Below, in pieces: positions 1 through 7,781 of a DNA stretch of 64,000 nt. The position numbers were made by a program, and so were the translations under genes. The notes under the pieces were generated by a model. That model was not told the DNA's origin and did not search any database. It was given only the letters and a program-made list of their open reading frames with translations. The DNA lies in the NCBI RefSeq assembly GCF_050496765.1, contig NZ_JBNWEO010000018.1, positions 248,001 through 312,000 of the forward strand. Reading direction: 5' to 3'. The stretch comes from JAEVLT01 sp050496765 (lineage in GTDB: Bacteria; Bacillota; Bacilli; Bacillales; Cytobacillaceae). How positions within the stretch are numbered: the stretch's first letter is position 1; each line of letters opens with the position of its first letter.

Positions 1-195
1 CTTAAAAAAATGCAAAAGGGAGAATCGCTTCTGTTGCTGGTTGGTCCAGAAGGCGGATTAACCGATGAAGAGATTAATCGTTTAAAGGAAAAAGAGTTTG
101 CCATATGCGGGCTGGGGCCGCGAATTTTAAGAGCGGAAACAGCGCCGCTTTATATGCTGGCAGCGATTTCCTATCATTTTGAATTATTGGGGTGA
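1..195 (+). CDS. rsmE: 16S rRNA m3U1498 methyltransferase RsmE, C-terminal part
   Basis: The gene is cut by the left window edge; only the last 64 codons are seen. They carry the family's C-terminal SAM-binding trefoil-knot signature: GPEGG followed by a conserved acidic stretch, then LGPRILRAETA. RsmE methylates N3 of U1498 in 16S rRNA in the cytoplasm. The stop overlaps the region before mtaB, so the two are probably co-transcribed, as rsmE(yqeU)-mtaB(yqeV) are in B. subtilis. Confidence 0.93.
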   Translation, partial: LKKMQKGESLLLLVGPEGGLTDEEINRLKEKEFAICGLGPRILRAETAPLYMLAAISYHFELLG

Positions 196-200
196 GGAAA

Positions 201-1559
201 ATGCCGAATGTAGCATTTCATACACTTGGATGTAAAGTCAATCATTACGAAACTGAAGCGATTTGGCAGTTGTTTAAGCAGGAAGGATACGAACGCGTTG
301 ACTTTGAAACAACTGCTGACGTCTATGTTATTAATACATGCACGGTGACCAATACTGGCGACAAGAAAAGCCGCCAGGTGATTAGAAGGGCTGTTCGGAA
401 AAATCCGGATGCGGTGATTTGTGTAACGGGCTGTTACGCTCAAACATCGCCGGCTGAAATAATGGCGATTCCGGGTGTCGATATCGTCGTAGGTACACAG
501 GATCGCATGAAGATGCTGGATTACATTGAGCAATTTAAAAAAGAACGCGAGCCGATCAACGGTGTTCGCAATATCATGAAAAACCGGGTCTACGAAGAGC
601 TGGATGTCCCTTCTTTTACCGATCGCACACGTGCTTCGTTAAAAATTCAGGAGGGTTGCAACAATTTCTGTACTTTTTGTATTATCCCCTGGGCGCGCGG
701 GCTGATGCGTTCACGTGATCCAAAAGAAGTTATCCGCCAAGCACAGCAATTGGTGGATGCTGGATATAAAGAAATTGTTCTTACTGGGATTCATACGGGC
801 GGCTATGGCGAAGATATGAAAGATTACAATTTGGCGATGCTTCTAAGTGATTTGGAAAGAGAAGTGAAAGGGCTGAAACGTCTGCGCATTTCTTCTATCG
901 AAGCAAGTCAAATTACCGATGAAGTCATTGAAGTGATAAAAGTATCCAAAATCATTGTGAGACATTTGCATATTCCGCTTCAATCCGGATCCAATTCTGT
1001 TTTGAAACGGATGCGCCGCAAGTATACAATGGAATTTTTCGCAGAGCGTCTTGACCGACTGAAAGAAGTGCTGCCGGGTCTTGCTGTTACATCCGATGTG
1101 ATTGTTGGTTTCCCAGGTGAAACGGAAGAAGAATTTATGGAAACCTATAACTTTATTAAAGAACACAAGTTTTCGGAACTGCACGTTTTTCCTTATTCAA
1201 AACGGACGGGCACACCTGCGGCAAGAATGGAAGATCAAATCGATGAAGACGTGAAAAATGACCGCGTCCACCGGTTGATTTCGTTGTCAGACCAGCTTGC
1301 GAAAGAGTATGCGTCCCAATTTGAGGGGGAAGTGCTTGAAGTCATTCCGGAAGATCGCCATCACGAAGGGGATCAGAAAGGGCTTCTTGAAGGCTATACC
1401 GACAATTATTTGAAAGTTGTTTTTCCTGGAAATGATGATTTGATTGGCAAGCTCGTGAAAGTTAAGATTGCCAAAGCTGGCTACCCATATAATGAAGGTC
1501 AGTTTGTCAAAGTAGAAGAAGATTCCTCGGCGAAAGAAGCAGCTAAAGCAGCTATTTAA
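201..1559 (+). CDS. mtaB: tRNA t6A37 methylthiotransferase MtaB
   Basis: A 452-residue methylthiotransferase that adds a methylthio group to t6A37 in tRNA, giving ms2t6A. The N-terminal MTTase domain has the cluster cysteines C11 (LGCKVN), C47 (NTCT) and C78 (TGCYAQ). The radical-SAM domain has the CX3CX2C motif at C153, C157 and C160, and a TRAM domain lies at the C-terminus. The start chosen is the ATG at 201, which matches the family N-terminus; an in-frame GTG at 192 lies upstream. The gene almost abuts rsmE and ends just before a terminator. Confidence 0.95.
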   Translation: MPNVAFHTLGCKVNHYETEAIWQLFKQEGYERVDFETTADVYVINTCTVTNTGDKKSRQVIRRAVRKNPDAVICVTGCYAQTSPAEIMAIPGVDIVVGTQDRMKMLDYIEQFKKEREPINGVRNIMKNRVYEELDVPSFTDRTRASLKIQEGCNNFCTFCIIPWARGLMRSRDPKEVIRQAQQLVDAGYKEIVLTGIHTGGYGEDMKDYNLAMLLSDLEREVKGLKRLRISSIEASQITDEVIEVIKVSKIIVRHLHIPLQSGSNSVLKRMRRKYTMEFFAERLDRLKEVLPGLAVTSDVIVGFPGETEEEFMETYNFIKEHKFSELHVFPYSKRTGTPAARMEDQIDEDVKNDRVHRLISLSDQLAKEYASQFEGEVLEVIPEDRHHEGDQKGLLEGYTDNYLKVVFPGNDDLIGKLVKVKIAKAGYPYNEGQFVKVEEDSSAKEAAKAAI

Positions 1560-1562
1560 TTT

Positions 1563-1830
1563 TAAGAAAAACCGGGCAAAAACCGCCCGGTCCTTTTTAG
1601 TTTGGCTGATAAACGGAGGCTGTTGATTTCCGCTCCAGGCACTCGCTTTCCGGGGGGCAGAACGCCTGAGCCTCCCTCGTCGCAAGCTCCTCGAAAATGC
1701 ATCCGCATTTCCTTCGTGCGATGTTATTTCTAGGAAGCTTATTCAAAGTCCTGCGGGGTCTCGCCTGTAACGCTAATCCCCCAGGAGTCGGCGCCTTCCA
1801 CTCCAATCAACAGGGTGCCATAAACGAATT
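1563..1830. repeat. Inverted homology block, copy 1 (pairs with 28146-28414)
   Basis: This 268-bp stretch is nearly identical to the reverse complement of 28146-28414, including the terminator hairpin at its left end. Inside it lies a roughly 170-bp element (1628-1804) bounded by TTCCGCTCC (1628-1636) and TTCCACTCC (1796-1804). Elements of this look, with GGAGCGGAA ends and palindromic GC-rich arms, are a known kind of intergenic repeat in Bacillaceae. No coding potential was recognised; the short ORFs on the minus strand look like chance reading of the repeat. Confidence 0.85.
1571..1598 (+). terminator. Rho-independent terminator after mtaB
   Basis: A 7-bp stem ACCGGGC/GCCCGGT (1571-1577 with 1585-1591) is followed by a T-run. 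The same hairpin, inverted, lies behind yqfT at 28.4 kb as part of a duplicated intergenic block. Confidence 0.85.
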
Positions 1831-1850
1831 TACCCTTGAATTCGATGCAA

Positions 1851-2101
1851 CCTAAACCAAACCATGCAAGTGAGTAGCCTGAAAAGACCTGATACATGCC
1901 TATTTGACAATCCAAAAAGCTTATTATCGTAGAAAATTGACAAAGAACCGCTATCATTTTACTTATGGTTGCTTCCGCTCACTTTTTGGAGCGGAGATCA
2001 AACAACCACAAAACACCCCGGTTATGGAATAAATTCCTTGCATGTATACTTTTCATGTCACGGATTCATGATTTTGGTCAAAAAAGATTCGTTTCAGAAT
2101 A
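1851..2101. repeat. Second homology block (pairs with 27248-27675, inverted)
   Basis: This segment reappears as its reverse complement at 27248-27675, where it carries an additional roughly 171-bp insertion at the CTCC/AAAAAG junction (around 2000 here). Between this block and copy 1 there are only about 20 bp here, against about 470 bp at the other locus. No gene was recognised in 1600-2165. Confidence 0.75.
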
Positions 2102-2166
2102 GTAGACTCCATATCTTACTCTTCCGGCAATCGCAAAAAAGGGTCAACATATAAATTCTTATATTT

Positions 2167-2197
2167 TAAAAAAAGACGGCTTCTGCCGTCTATTTTT
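2167..2197 (-). terminator. Terminator of yqeW
   Basis: The stem AGACGGC/GCCGTCT (2174-2180 with 2185-2191) has a T-run on the minus strand. The right arm overlaps the TAG stop codon of yqeW at 2190-2192, so the hairpin starts inside the coding sequence. Confidence 0.8.
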
Positions 2198-3110
2198 TGT
2201 GCAGGAATAGGATGAAGTAGCCAAATTTTGTGGCGAAGGGGAGTGCAATGAAAGAAACGGCAACATTGAAAAGAACGCTGATATGTGCGAGTTGGACATC
2301 TTTTGCTTGTGCCATTAAGGGCGCCCATTCAGTGAGATATGGAATCAATGGGATAAACAGCAGGACGCCAAGAACATTCAGCCAAACATGGGCATAGGCG
2401 GCAAGCCGTGCCTCATGGCCGCCGCCGATTGAAGCAATAACAGCGGTAATGCATGTGCCGATATTGGCTCCAAACATAATGGCGATCCCGGCATCAAGCT
2501 GCAGCAAACCTGCTGATAAAAAACCCATGGCAATCCCGGTCATGGCGGTGCTTGATTGGATGATCGCTGTCAAAATGGCGCCAGCGAGAATGCTAAGGAA
2601 AATGCTATCATTCAGCGATAGCAGCAAATGCTTAACCATTGGGACGTCTGTGAGAGGCTTGGCAAATAATTCGAATCCTTTCATTGCCGTGAAAACGGCG
2701 GAAATCCCTAAAAGCAGCATTCCGATACTGCGAACTTTTTTATTCGTGAAAAAAATAAACAATGCGCCCGTAATCGCCAGCGGCACAATGGCCTGATCAA
2801 TATCAATCGTGATCAATTCCGTTTTAAACGTAGTCCCAATGTTTGTGCCAAGGATAATCCCGATTGACTGTGGAAAAGTCATAATCCGCGATGAAATAAA
2901 GCCAATCGTAATAACCATAACGGCAGCGCTGCTCTGCAAAAGTGCGGTGGCAACCGTGCCTGTTAACATCCCTTTTAGCGGGGTGCTTGTCAGTTTTGCG
3001 AGATAATATTTCAAATTCTCAGCCGACAAGTTAAACAATCCAAAGCGGATCATTGTCATTCCGAAAATAAATAACCCAATGCAAAGCGTAAATAAGCCAA
3101 TATACAGCAT
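2190..3110 (-). CDS. yqeW: Na/Pi cotransporter family protein YqeW
   Basis: A 306-residue polytopic membrane protein of the NptA/PhoU-less Na+/phosphate symporter family. It has the duplicated family core: a QSS motif in each half (LLQSSAAVMV near residue 60, IIQSSTAMTG near residue 185), each followed by a GTNIGTT or GANIGTC motif. The start chosen is the ATG at 3110, behind GGGGGT; an in-frame ATG at 3131 lies further upstream. As in B. subtilis it sits next to mtaB but on the opposite strand. The substrate is inferred from the family only. Confidence 0.85.
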   Translation of the reverse strand: MLYIGLFTLCIGLFIFGMTMIRFGLFNLSAENLKYYLAKLTSTPLKGMLTGTVATALLQSSAAVMVITIGFISSRIMTFPQSIGIILGTNIGTTFKTELITIDIDQAIVPLAITGALFIFFTNKKVRSIGMLLLGISAVFTAMKGFELFAKPLTDVPMVKHLLLSLNDSIFLSILAGAILTAIIQSSTAMTGIAMGFLSAGLLQLDAGIAIMFGANIGTCITAVIASIGGGHEARLAAYAHVWLNVLGVLLFIPLIPYLTEWAPLMAQAKDVQLAHISVLFNVAVSFIALPFATKFGYFILFLHKK

Positions 3111-3211
3111 GTCCGTTACCCCCTGCTCCATTGTATGGCAATAGAGCCAAAAGCATGACTGAAAACGGCCATATAAAAAAAGAAAAGCTTGTAAGACGGT
3201 GTGAAATACAG

Positions 3212-3240
3212 TTGACCTTGGTTCAAGGTTATATTATAAT
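3212..3240 (+). promoter_or_regulatory. Sigma-A promoter of rpsU-yqeY
   Basis: TTGACC (3212-3217), a 17-bp spacer and a perfect TATAAT (3235-3240) lie 55 bp upstream of the rpsU start. Confidence 0.8.
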
Positions 3241-3295
3241 TGCAAGGTACATGGATTGATGTAAGTGTGTTGTGTTTCGGAGGGAGGGAAAGAGA

Positions 3296-3469
3296 ATGTC
3301 TAAAACCGTCGTTCGTAAAAACGAATCGCTTGAAGATGCTCTTCGTCGCTTCAAACGTTCAGTATCAAAAACTGGTACTTTGCAAGAAGCTAGAAAGCGC
3401 GAATTCTACGAAAAACCTAGCGTAAGACGCAAGAAAAAGTCTGAAGCTGCAAGAAAACGTAAATGGTAA
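3296..3469 (+). CDS. rpsU: 30S ribosomal protein S21
   Basis: A 57-residue basic protein of the usual S21 length, with the family N-terminus MSKTVVRKNE and a lysine/arginine-rich tail ending RKRKW. It sits on the platform of the 30S subunit. The ATG at 3296 follows GGAGGGAAAGAGA; an upstream in-frame ATG at 3272 is not used in the family. It heads an operon with yqeY 16 bp downstream. Confidence 0.97.
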   Translation: MSKTVVRKNESLEDALRRFKRSVSKTGTLQEARKREFYEKPSVRRKKKSEAARKRKW

Positions 3470-3485
3470 GAGAGGGTGTAATCAA

Positions 3486-3932
3486 TTGAGTCTTCTCGAG
3501 CGTTTAAACAATGATATGAAGCAAGCGATGAAAAACAAGGAAAAAGACAAACTTTCCGTGATTCGGATGGTCAAATCTTCATTGCAGAATGAAGCCATTA
3601 AACTCGGTAAAACAGAGTTATCCGAAGAGGAAGAGTTAACAGTCCTTTCTCGCGAATTAAAACAACGCAAAGACTCCCTCCATGAATTTGAAAAAGCCGG
3701 TCGTGAAGATCTGGCTGAAAAATTGCGTGCAGAGCTGGCAGTTGTTGAACTGTATATGCCGAAACAGTTATCGGAAGAAGAATTGGCTGAAATTGTGAAA
3801 GCAACCATTTCGGAAACTGGCGCAACTTCAAAAGCGGATATGGGAAAAGTGATGGCTGCAATTATGCCGAAAGTAAAAGGCAAAGCGGACGGATCACTTG
3901 TTAATAAACTTGTACAACAACACCTTTCATAA
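3486..3932 (+). CDS. yqeY: GatB/YqeY domain protein
   Basis: A 148-residue protein matching the full length of Bacillus YqeY, which resembles the tRNA-binding tail domain of the GatB amidotransferase subunit. Its role is unproven; binding to tRNA is presumed from the fold. Recognised from the N-terminus MSLLERLNNDMKQAMKNKEK and the conserved ADMGKVM ... GKADGSLVNKLV tail. The start is TTG at 3486 behind GAGAGGGTG. It is the second gene of the rpsU operon and ends at a terminator. Confidence 0.93.
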   Translation: MSLLERLNNDMKQAMKNKEKDKLSVIRMVKSSLQNEAIKLGKTELSEEEELTVLSRELKQRKDSLHEFEKAGREDLAEKLRAELAVVELYMPKQLSEEELAEIVKATISETGATSKADMGKVMAAIMPKVKGKADGSLVNKLVQQHLS

Positions 3933-3946
3933 ATAATCTGACACCA

Positions 3947-3980
3947 GGCCACAAGCAACTGCTTGCGGCCTTTTAATTTT
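3947..3980 (+). terminator. Terminator of rpsU-yqeY
   Basis: A 10-bp stem with one mismatch (3947-3956 with 3961-3970, GGCC...GGCC) is followed by TTTT. Confidence 0.75.
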
Positions 3981-3989
3981 GGGAAAAGG

Positions 3990-4121
3990 ATGATGATAAC
4001 ACGATATTCCAGTCAGGACGAATTGGAAAAAGAAGTGCTAGAACTTTCCATCAAATCATATGAATTTGTTTTTTCTACGGGGTTATTAAAGCAGTTCGTT
4101 AATAACCCTCAAACTTTATAA
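3990..4121 (+). CDS. Possible small ORF, 43 residues, unknown
   Basis: An ORF starting ATGATG right behind GGGAAAAGG. It encodes an acidic N-terminal half (SSQDELEKEVLELSIKSYEF) and no recognised motif. It could be a genuine small protein or the start of a gene otherwise lost from the floA-region scar. The spacing from the purine run to ATG is short, which weakens the case. Confidence 0.3.
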   Translation: MMITRYSSQDELEKEVLELSIKSYEFVFSTGLLKQFVNNPQTL

Positions 4122-4305
4122 GAATGTGTAAAATAGAACGGTTAGCCGCATCTATTTGAAAAAGTATCTTTATTTTTGGAAGGTCTTCTCATTTATTCAT
4201 TTGCGTGGCTAAGGTCAAAAATGAAAAATATGTTTGCTTGAATGGGTTTCAAAGCTTCAATGATAAATGTCTTGATGTTTTACTACAGCATTAATGTCAA
4301 AACGA

Positions 4306-4349
4306 GGCTGACCCAAAAGGTCGTTAAAAAAACTTTTTAGGGGTCAGCC
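4306..4349. repeat. Perfect 9-bp inverted repeat GGCTGACCC
   Basis: GGCTGACCC (4306-4314) pairs with GGGTCAGCC (4341-4349), extended inward by AAAAG/CTTTT. Such GGCTGACCC-type hairpins are common at the ends of transposase genes in Bacillaceae, so this may be the last trace of an insertion sequence, or a terminator. Confidence 0.5.
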
Positions 4350-4516
4350 CTTTGTTGAATGATTAATTGGATTTTTTTAGAAGAAATTAGGGAAAAAGAG
4401 GGAAATTCTCTTTTTTATTCCGCTACTTTTTTTAGTTGTTTTTTAATGGTTGTTATTTCTATTTTTTCAAATTCTAGAGTGTTAAGGTAAGGAGTGATCA
4501 CACATTAACAAATTTT

Positions 4517-4615
4517 TTATCTTCTTTTTTTAATTGCTCTTGAAACTACCCATATTACTCCTCCGATAACTGCTAGCCAGAATATGATTGGTACAATCGA
4601 GCCTGCCGTTTCCAT
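4517..4615 (-). CDS. Small single-span membrane protein, 32 residues
   Basis: A short ORF with a strong ribosome site (GGGAGG, 8 nt before ATG). It encodes METAGS, then an uninterrupted hydrophobic span of about 20 residues (IVPIIFWLAVIGGVIWVV), then a basic tail SRAIKKRR. The layout suggests one transmembrane helix with the positive tail in the cytoplasm. I do not recognise the family. It stands alone on the minus strand in the scar between yqeY and yqfC. Confidence 0.6.
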   Translation of the reverse strand: METAGSIVPIIFWLAVIGGVIWVVSRAIKKRR

Positions 4616-4717
4616 AGATAAAACCTCCCAGTTAATGGTCTTTTAACATTAATTTATAATTTACTGGTTGTAATAATGGGAAAAATTACTATAATTACAT
4701 TTTAATACAAAATGTAG

Positions 4718-4837
4718 GAATTGCCCAGTATCTTTACTACTACTGCACCGTACGCAGGAGACTATTACACTAGAACCTATTTGTATAGAATGGATATTGA
4801 TCCTGCAGGAGCAGCCTATTTGCGTGTAATTTATTAA
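4718..4837 (+). pseudogene. C-terminal remnant of an unidentified gene
   Basis: After a TAG at 4715, 39 sense codons read into a protein-like tail (TAPYAGDYYTRTYLYRMDI... ending YLRVIY) and a TAA, directly followed by a good terminator. There is no start codon with a ribosome site. It looks like the end of a gene whose front is gone. The family is not recognised. Confidence 0.4.
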
Positions 4838-4849
4838 TCATTAAGTGAT

Positions 4850-4880
4850 AGAGCCTTGGCACAAGCCTTGGCTCTTTTTA
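4850..4880 (+). terminator. Terminator in the scar region
   Basis: AGAGCC (4850-4855) pairs with GGCTCT (4870-4875), with an inner GGC/GCC pair, followed by TTTTT. It probably once served the broken gene before it. Confidence 0.65.
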
Positions 4881-5068
4881 TATGTGTGCCTGGCATAGGT
4901 ACAGACTCTAGGGTGCAAGTCCCGAACTGTGAAGGCAGTAATAGCAGTAACTTTTTAGGACTTTCAAATATATTCCAATGAGTTTGATTTTTATGGTTTT
5001 TGCAGTAGTGATAGTTGTTTATCCTCCAGAATAAAATTTCACGAGGACAATTATATCAAAGGGTTTAT

Positions 5069-5097
5069 ACATATATTTATAGATAATTTCATACATA
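5069..5097 (+). promoter_or_regulatory. Sigma-E-like promoter of yqfC-yqfD
   Basis: ACATATA (5069-5075), a 14-bp spacer and CATACATA (5090-5097) fit the mother-cell sigma-E pattern (ATATT, then CATACA-T). The predicted start leaves a leader of about 20 nt that contains the AAAGGGGG ribosome site. In B. subtilis yqfC and yqfD belong to the sigma-E regulon. Confidence 0.65.
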
Positions 5098-5122
5098 TGA
5101 GATGAAAGGGGGTTCTTTTTTT

Positions 5123-5422
5123 ATGGCAAAAACATGGGGCCAGCGTGTTCGCAGCTGGATGGCAAAAAAGATGGATCTTCCTCAAGATGTCATGATGGAC
5201 TTACCCCGAATAACGATGATTGGACAAATTCACATTTATATTGAAAATCATCGTGGATTGCTGACATTTTCGGACAAAGAACTCCGCTTGCTCTTAAAAA
5301 CTGGGCAGCTCTTAATAAAAGGGAAATCGTTTGTCATTAAGACGATTTTACCAGAGGAAATTTTATTAGAGGGAAAAATTGAGCAGGTCATTTATATAAA
5401 CGAGAATGCGGGAGGTCAATAA
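5123..5422 (+). CDS. yqfC: Sporulation protein YqfC
   Basis: A 99-residue protein matching YqfC throughout (MAKTWGQRVRSW, MDLPRITMIGQIHIYIENH). It is needed for efficient sporulation in Bacillus, but its molecular role is unknown. The start ATG at 5123 lies 10 nt after AAAGGGGG; an upstream ATG at 5102 precedes the ribosome site. Its TAA shares one base with the ATG of yqfD, indicating translational coupling. Confidence 0.92.
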   Translation: MAKTWGQRVRSWMAKKMDLPQDVMMDLPRITMIGQIHIYIENHRGLLTFSDKELRLLLKTGQLLIKGKSFVIKTILPEEILLEGKIEQVIYINENAGGQ

Positions 5423-6636
5423 TGAAGAACAAGTGGATGGACTATTTTTTTGGCCGGGTTACAGTAAAAGTTGCAGGGAAAGGGATTGAACGGTTTTTGA
5501 ATGTCCTGATCCGCAATGGACTGTCTATTTCAGATGTCAAGCGGCACGGAACCGAGACCATTACGTTTAAAATCAAACTGGATGATGCGTTCAAAATCAG
5601 GCACTTCGCCCGCAAAAGCGGAGTCCGCCTTGCTTTTTTGCAACGGAGAGGCATGCCGTTTTTAGTTAAAAGGATGGTAAAAAACGGCGGTTTTTTCCTT
5701 GGCTCAGGACTATTTCTTTTGATTATTTTTCTATTATCCAATGTAATTTGGGGAATCGAAATTAAAGGGGCAAAGCCGGCAACCGAGTATCAAATTCGCA
5801 AAGAATTGGACAAGATGGGGGTAAAGATCGGGAACATTCAATTCTTTGTTAACGATGTCGAGACGATCCAGAAAACCTTGACAGACCATATTGGCGCGCT
5901 CACATGGGTTGGTGTCGAATTAAAAGGGACAACCTACCACTTCCAAGTAGTGGAAAAAAATCAGCCGAAAGAGCCGGAACAACTTGCACCACGGAATTTA
6001 ATCGCGAAAAAGAAAGCAACGATTGTAAGCAGGTATGTTGAAAAAGGACAGCCTGTTGTCGAAAAAAATGACCAAGTGCAGAAGGGACAATTGCTCGTTT
6101 CTGGTTTAATTGGCAAGGAAGGGGAAGAAAAGCCGGTAGCCGCTAAAGGAGAGATCTGGGGCGAAACATGGTATCAAACCCATGTGGAGCTTCCGCTTAC
6201 TACAAAATTTAATGTCTTTACAGGAAAGGAAAAGCGAAAGCACTCCCTTTTGCTTGGCAGCCTTAAACTTCCTTTTTGGGGGTTTGGCAAGCCTGCGTTT
6301 AGCGAATATGAGACCGAAACGAATACGCAAAAAATTCATTTTCTCAAATGGGAGCTGCCAATCTCGATTGTCAATGAAACGGTAAGACAACGGCAGGAAA
6401 TTGTCCGTTCGTACACAAATGGCGAAGCGGTGAAAATTGCCTTAGATATGGCTAAAAAAGATATAAAAAGTAAGTTAGATGAAGATGCTATCATTAAAGA
6501 GACAAAAATTTTACACAAGGTAATTGTCAATGGTAAAGTAAATTTAGACGTATTTTTTAAAGTTTACGAAAATATTGCACAACCTCAACCGATTATTCAA
6601 GGAGACAAGAATGACACAACAAGTAAAAACAATTAA
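5422..6636 (+). CDS. yqfD: Sporulation protein YqfD
   Basis: A 404-residue protein of the YqfD family, required at stage IV of sporulation in B. subtilis. It has an N-terminal soluble region, one transmembrane segment near residues 92-112 (GLFLLIIFLLSNVIWG), and a long extracytoplasmic part. It is coupled to yqfC by a TAATG overlap. Its 3' end overlaps the start of phoH by 26 bp. Expression is expected in the mother cell from the sigma-E promoter upstream. Confidence 0.92.
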   Translation: MKNKWMDYFFGRVTVKVAGKGIERFLNVLIRNGLSISDVKRHGTETITFKIKLDDAFKIRHFARKSGVRLAFLQRRGMPFLVKRMVKNGGFFLGSGLFLLIIFLLSNVIWGIEIKGAKPATEYQIRKELDKMGVKIGNIQFFVNDVETIQKTLTDHIGALTWVGVELKGTTYHFQVVEKNQPKEPEQLAPRNLIAKKKATIVSRYVEKGQPVVEKNDQVQKGQLLVSGLIGKEGEEKPVAAKGEIWGETWYQTHVELPLTTKFNVFTGKEKRKHSLLLGSLKLPFWGFGKPAFSEYETETNTQKIHFLKWELPISIVNETVRQRQEIVRSYTNGEAVKIALDMAKKDIKSKLDEDAIIKETKILHKVIVNGKVNLDVFFKVYENIAQPQPIIQGDKNDTTSKNN

Positions 6637-7582
6637 TTTGCAGCTTGAAAACCCAGCTGAAGCCATTTCTTTATTTGGAAATGCCGATGCCAACTTAAAA
6701 ATGATCGAAGCGGAGCTTGGCGTGGCGATCATTACAAGGGGGGAATCCGTCAGCATTACAGGTGATGAGGATCAAATTCTTCTTGCCAGCCAAATTTTGG
6801 AGCGATTGATGTTTGTCATAAAAAAAGGCATCAATATCGGCCAGCGGGATGTTCTTTATGCGATTCAAATGGCGCAAAAGGGAACATTGGATTATTTTGA
6901 GAATTTATACGATGTCGAAATTGCCAAGAATGTGAAAGGGAAATCGATTCGGATTAAAACGCTCGGACAAAGACAGTACATTGACGCGATTAAGAAAAAC
7001 GACTTAGTATTCGGAATTGGTCCCGCCGGTACCGGGAAAACGTATCTTGCCGTCATTATGGCAGTCAACGCCTTAAAAAATGGTCAAGTCAATAAGATCA
7101 TTTTGACAAGGCCGGCAGTTGAGGCAGGAGAAAGTCTCGGATTTCTTCCGGGAGATTTAAAAGAAAAGGTGGATCCATATTTGCGTCCGCTTTATGACGC
7201 ACTTCACGATGTTCTTGGAGCTGAACATACGCAGCGATTGATCGAGCGGGGAACAATCGAAATCGCGCCGCTTGCCTATATGCGCGGCCGTACATTGGAT
7301 GATGCCTTTGTGATTTTAGATGAAGCTCAGAATACAACCCATGCGCAAATGAAAATGTTTTTAACACGGCTAGGTTTCGGTTCGAAAATGGTGATTACCG
7401 GTGATCAAACACAGGTGGATTTACCAAAAGGGGTAAAGTCTGGTTTGATTGTAGCAGAAGAAATTTTAAAAGAGACAAAGGGAATCTCATTTATTTTCCT
7501 AGAGCAGAGCGATGTTGTCCGCCATCCGCTTGTTGCCCGGATTATCCAGGCGTACGAAAAAAGAAAGGAACCGACTTCCTGA
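6611..7582 (+). CDS. phoH: PhoH family ATPase
   Basis: A 323-residue PhoH-like P-loop ATPase. An N-terminal KH-like region precedes Walker A GPAGTGKT (near residue 140) and a DEAQN Walker B box (near residue 240). The family is thought to act on RNA, and in many bacteria the gene sits beside ybeY. The start ATG at 6611 is preceded by AAGGAGA; an in-frame ATG at 6575 lies deep inside yqfD. The gene ends at a terminator, separating it from pgpH. Confidence 0.93.
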   Translation: MTQQVKTINLQLENPAEAISLFGNADANLKMIEAELGVAIITRGESVSITGDEDQILLASQILERLMFVIKKGINIGQRDVLYAIQMAQKGTLDYFENLYDVEIAKNVKGKSIRIKTLGQRQYIDAIKKNDLVFGIGPAGTGKTYLAVIMAVNALKNGQVNKIILTRPAVEAGESLGFLPGDLKEKVDPYLRPLYDALHDVLGAEHTQRLIERGTIEIAPLAYMRGRTLDDAFVILDEAQNTTHAQMKMFLTRLGFGSKMVITGDQTQVDLPKGVKSGLIVAEEILKETKGISFIFLEQSDVVRHPLVARIIQAYEKRKEPTS

Positions 7583-7620
7583 GAGATATGGTAGGGAGAT
7601 GATGAATACACGTACTAGAA

Positions 7621-7652
7621 AAGACCGTTCCAACACGAACGGTCTTTTCTTA
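7621..7652 (+). terminator. Terminator of the yqfCD-phoH operon
   Basis: A perfect 10-bp stem AAGACCGTTC/GAACGGTCTT (7621-7630 with 7637-7646) is followed by a T-rich run. Confidence 0.85.
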
Positions 7653-7781
7653 CTTGTAACACCTGATAAAAAACTGTTATGATTTTACATAAGAAGCTGC
7701 GACGCTCTTTTTGTCAAACATTGACTTCCGCCGCTTAAAAGAGCCAATCGGTTTAAAGGTAATTTATTGGGGGAGATCTTT

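Larger units (their letters stand above)
3981..5068. other. 1.1 kb gene-poor scar in place of yqeZ-floA-yqfB
   Basis: B. subtilis has yqeZ (NfeD-like), floA (flotillin) and yqfB between yqeY and yqfC. None of them is visible here on either strand. The stretch is AT-rich and holds the 43-codon ORF at 3990, a hairpin at 4306-4349, a likely 32-residue membrane protein gene at 4615-4517, a broken C-terminal gene fragment at 4718-4837 with its own terminator, and nothing else that I recognise. Confidence 0.7.

Noticed and set aside
1287..1957. Overlapping minus-strand ORFs of 132, 69 and 72 codons around the first repeat block
   Set aside because: They lie within mtaB and the intergenic repeat, have no family resemblance, and arise from the palindromic GC-rich element.
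4886..4945. Sequence with a GGTGCAAGTCCCGAACTGTGAAGG look, reminiscent of group II intron 5' domains
   Set aside because: No GTGYG intron start, no reverse transcriptase and no domain V were seen; the similarity is too short to call an intron remnant.
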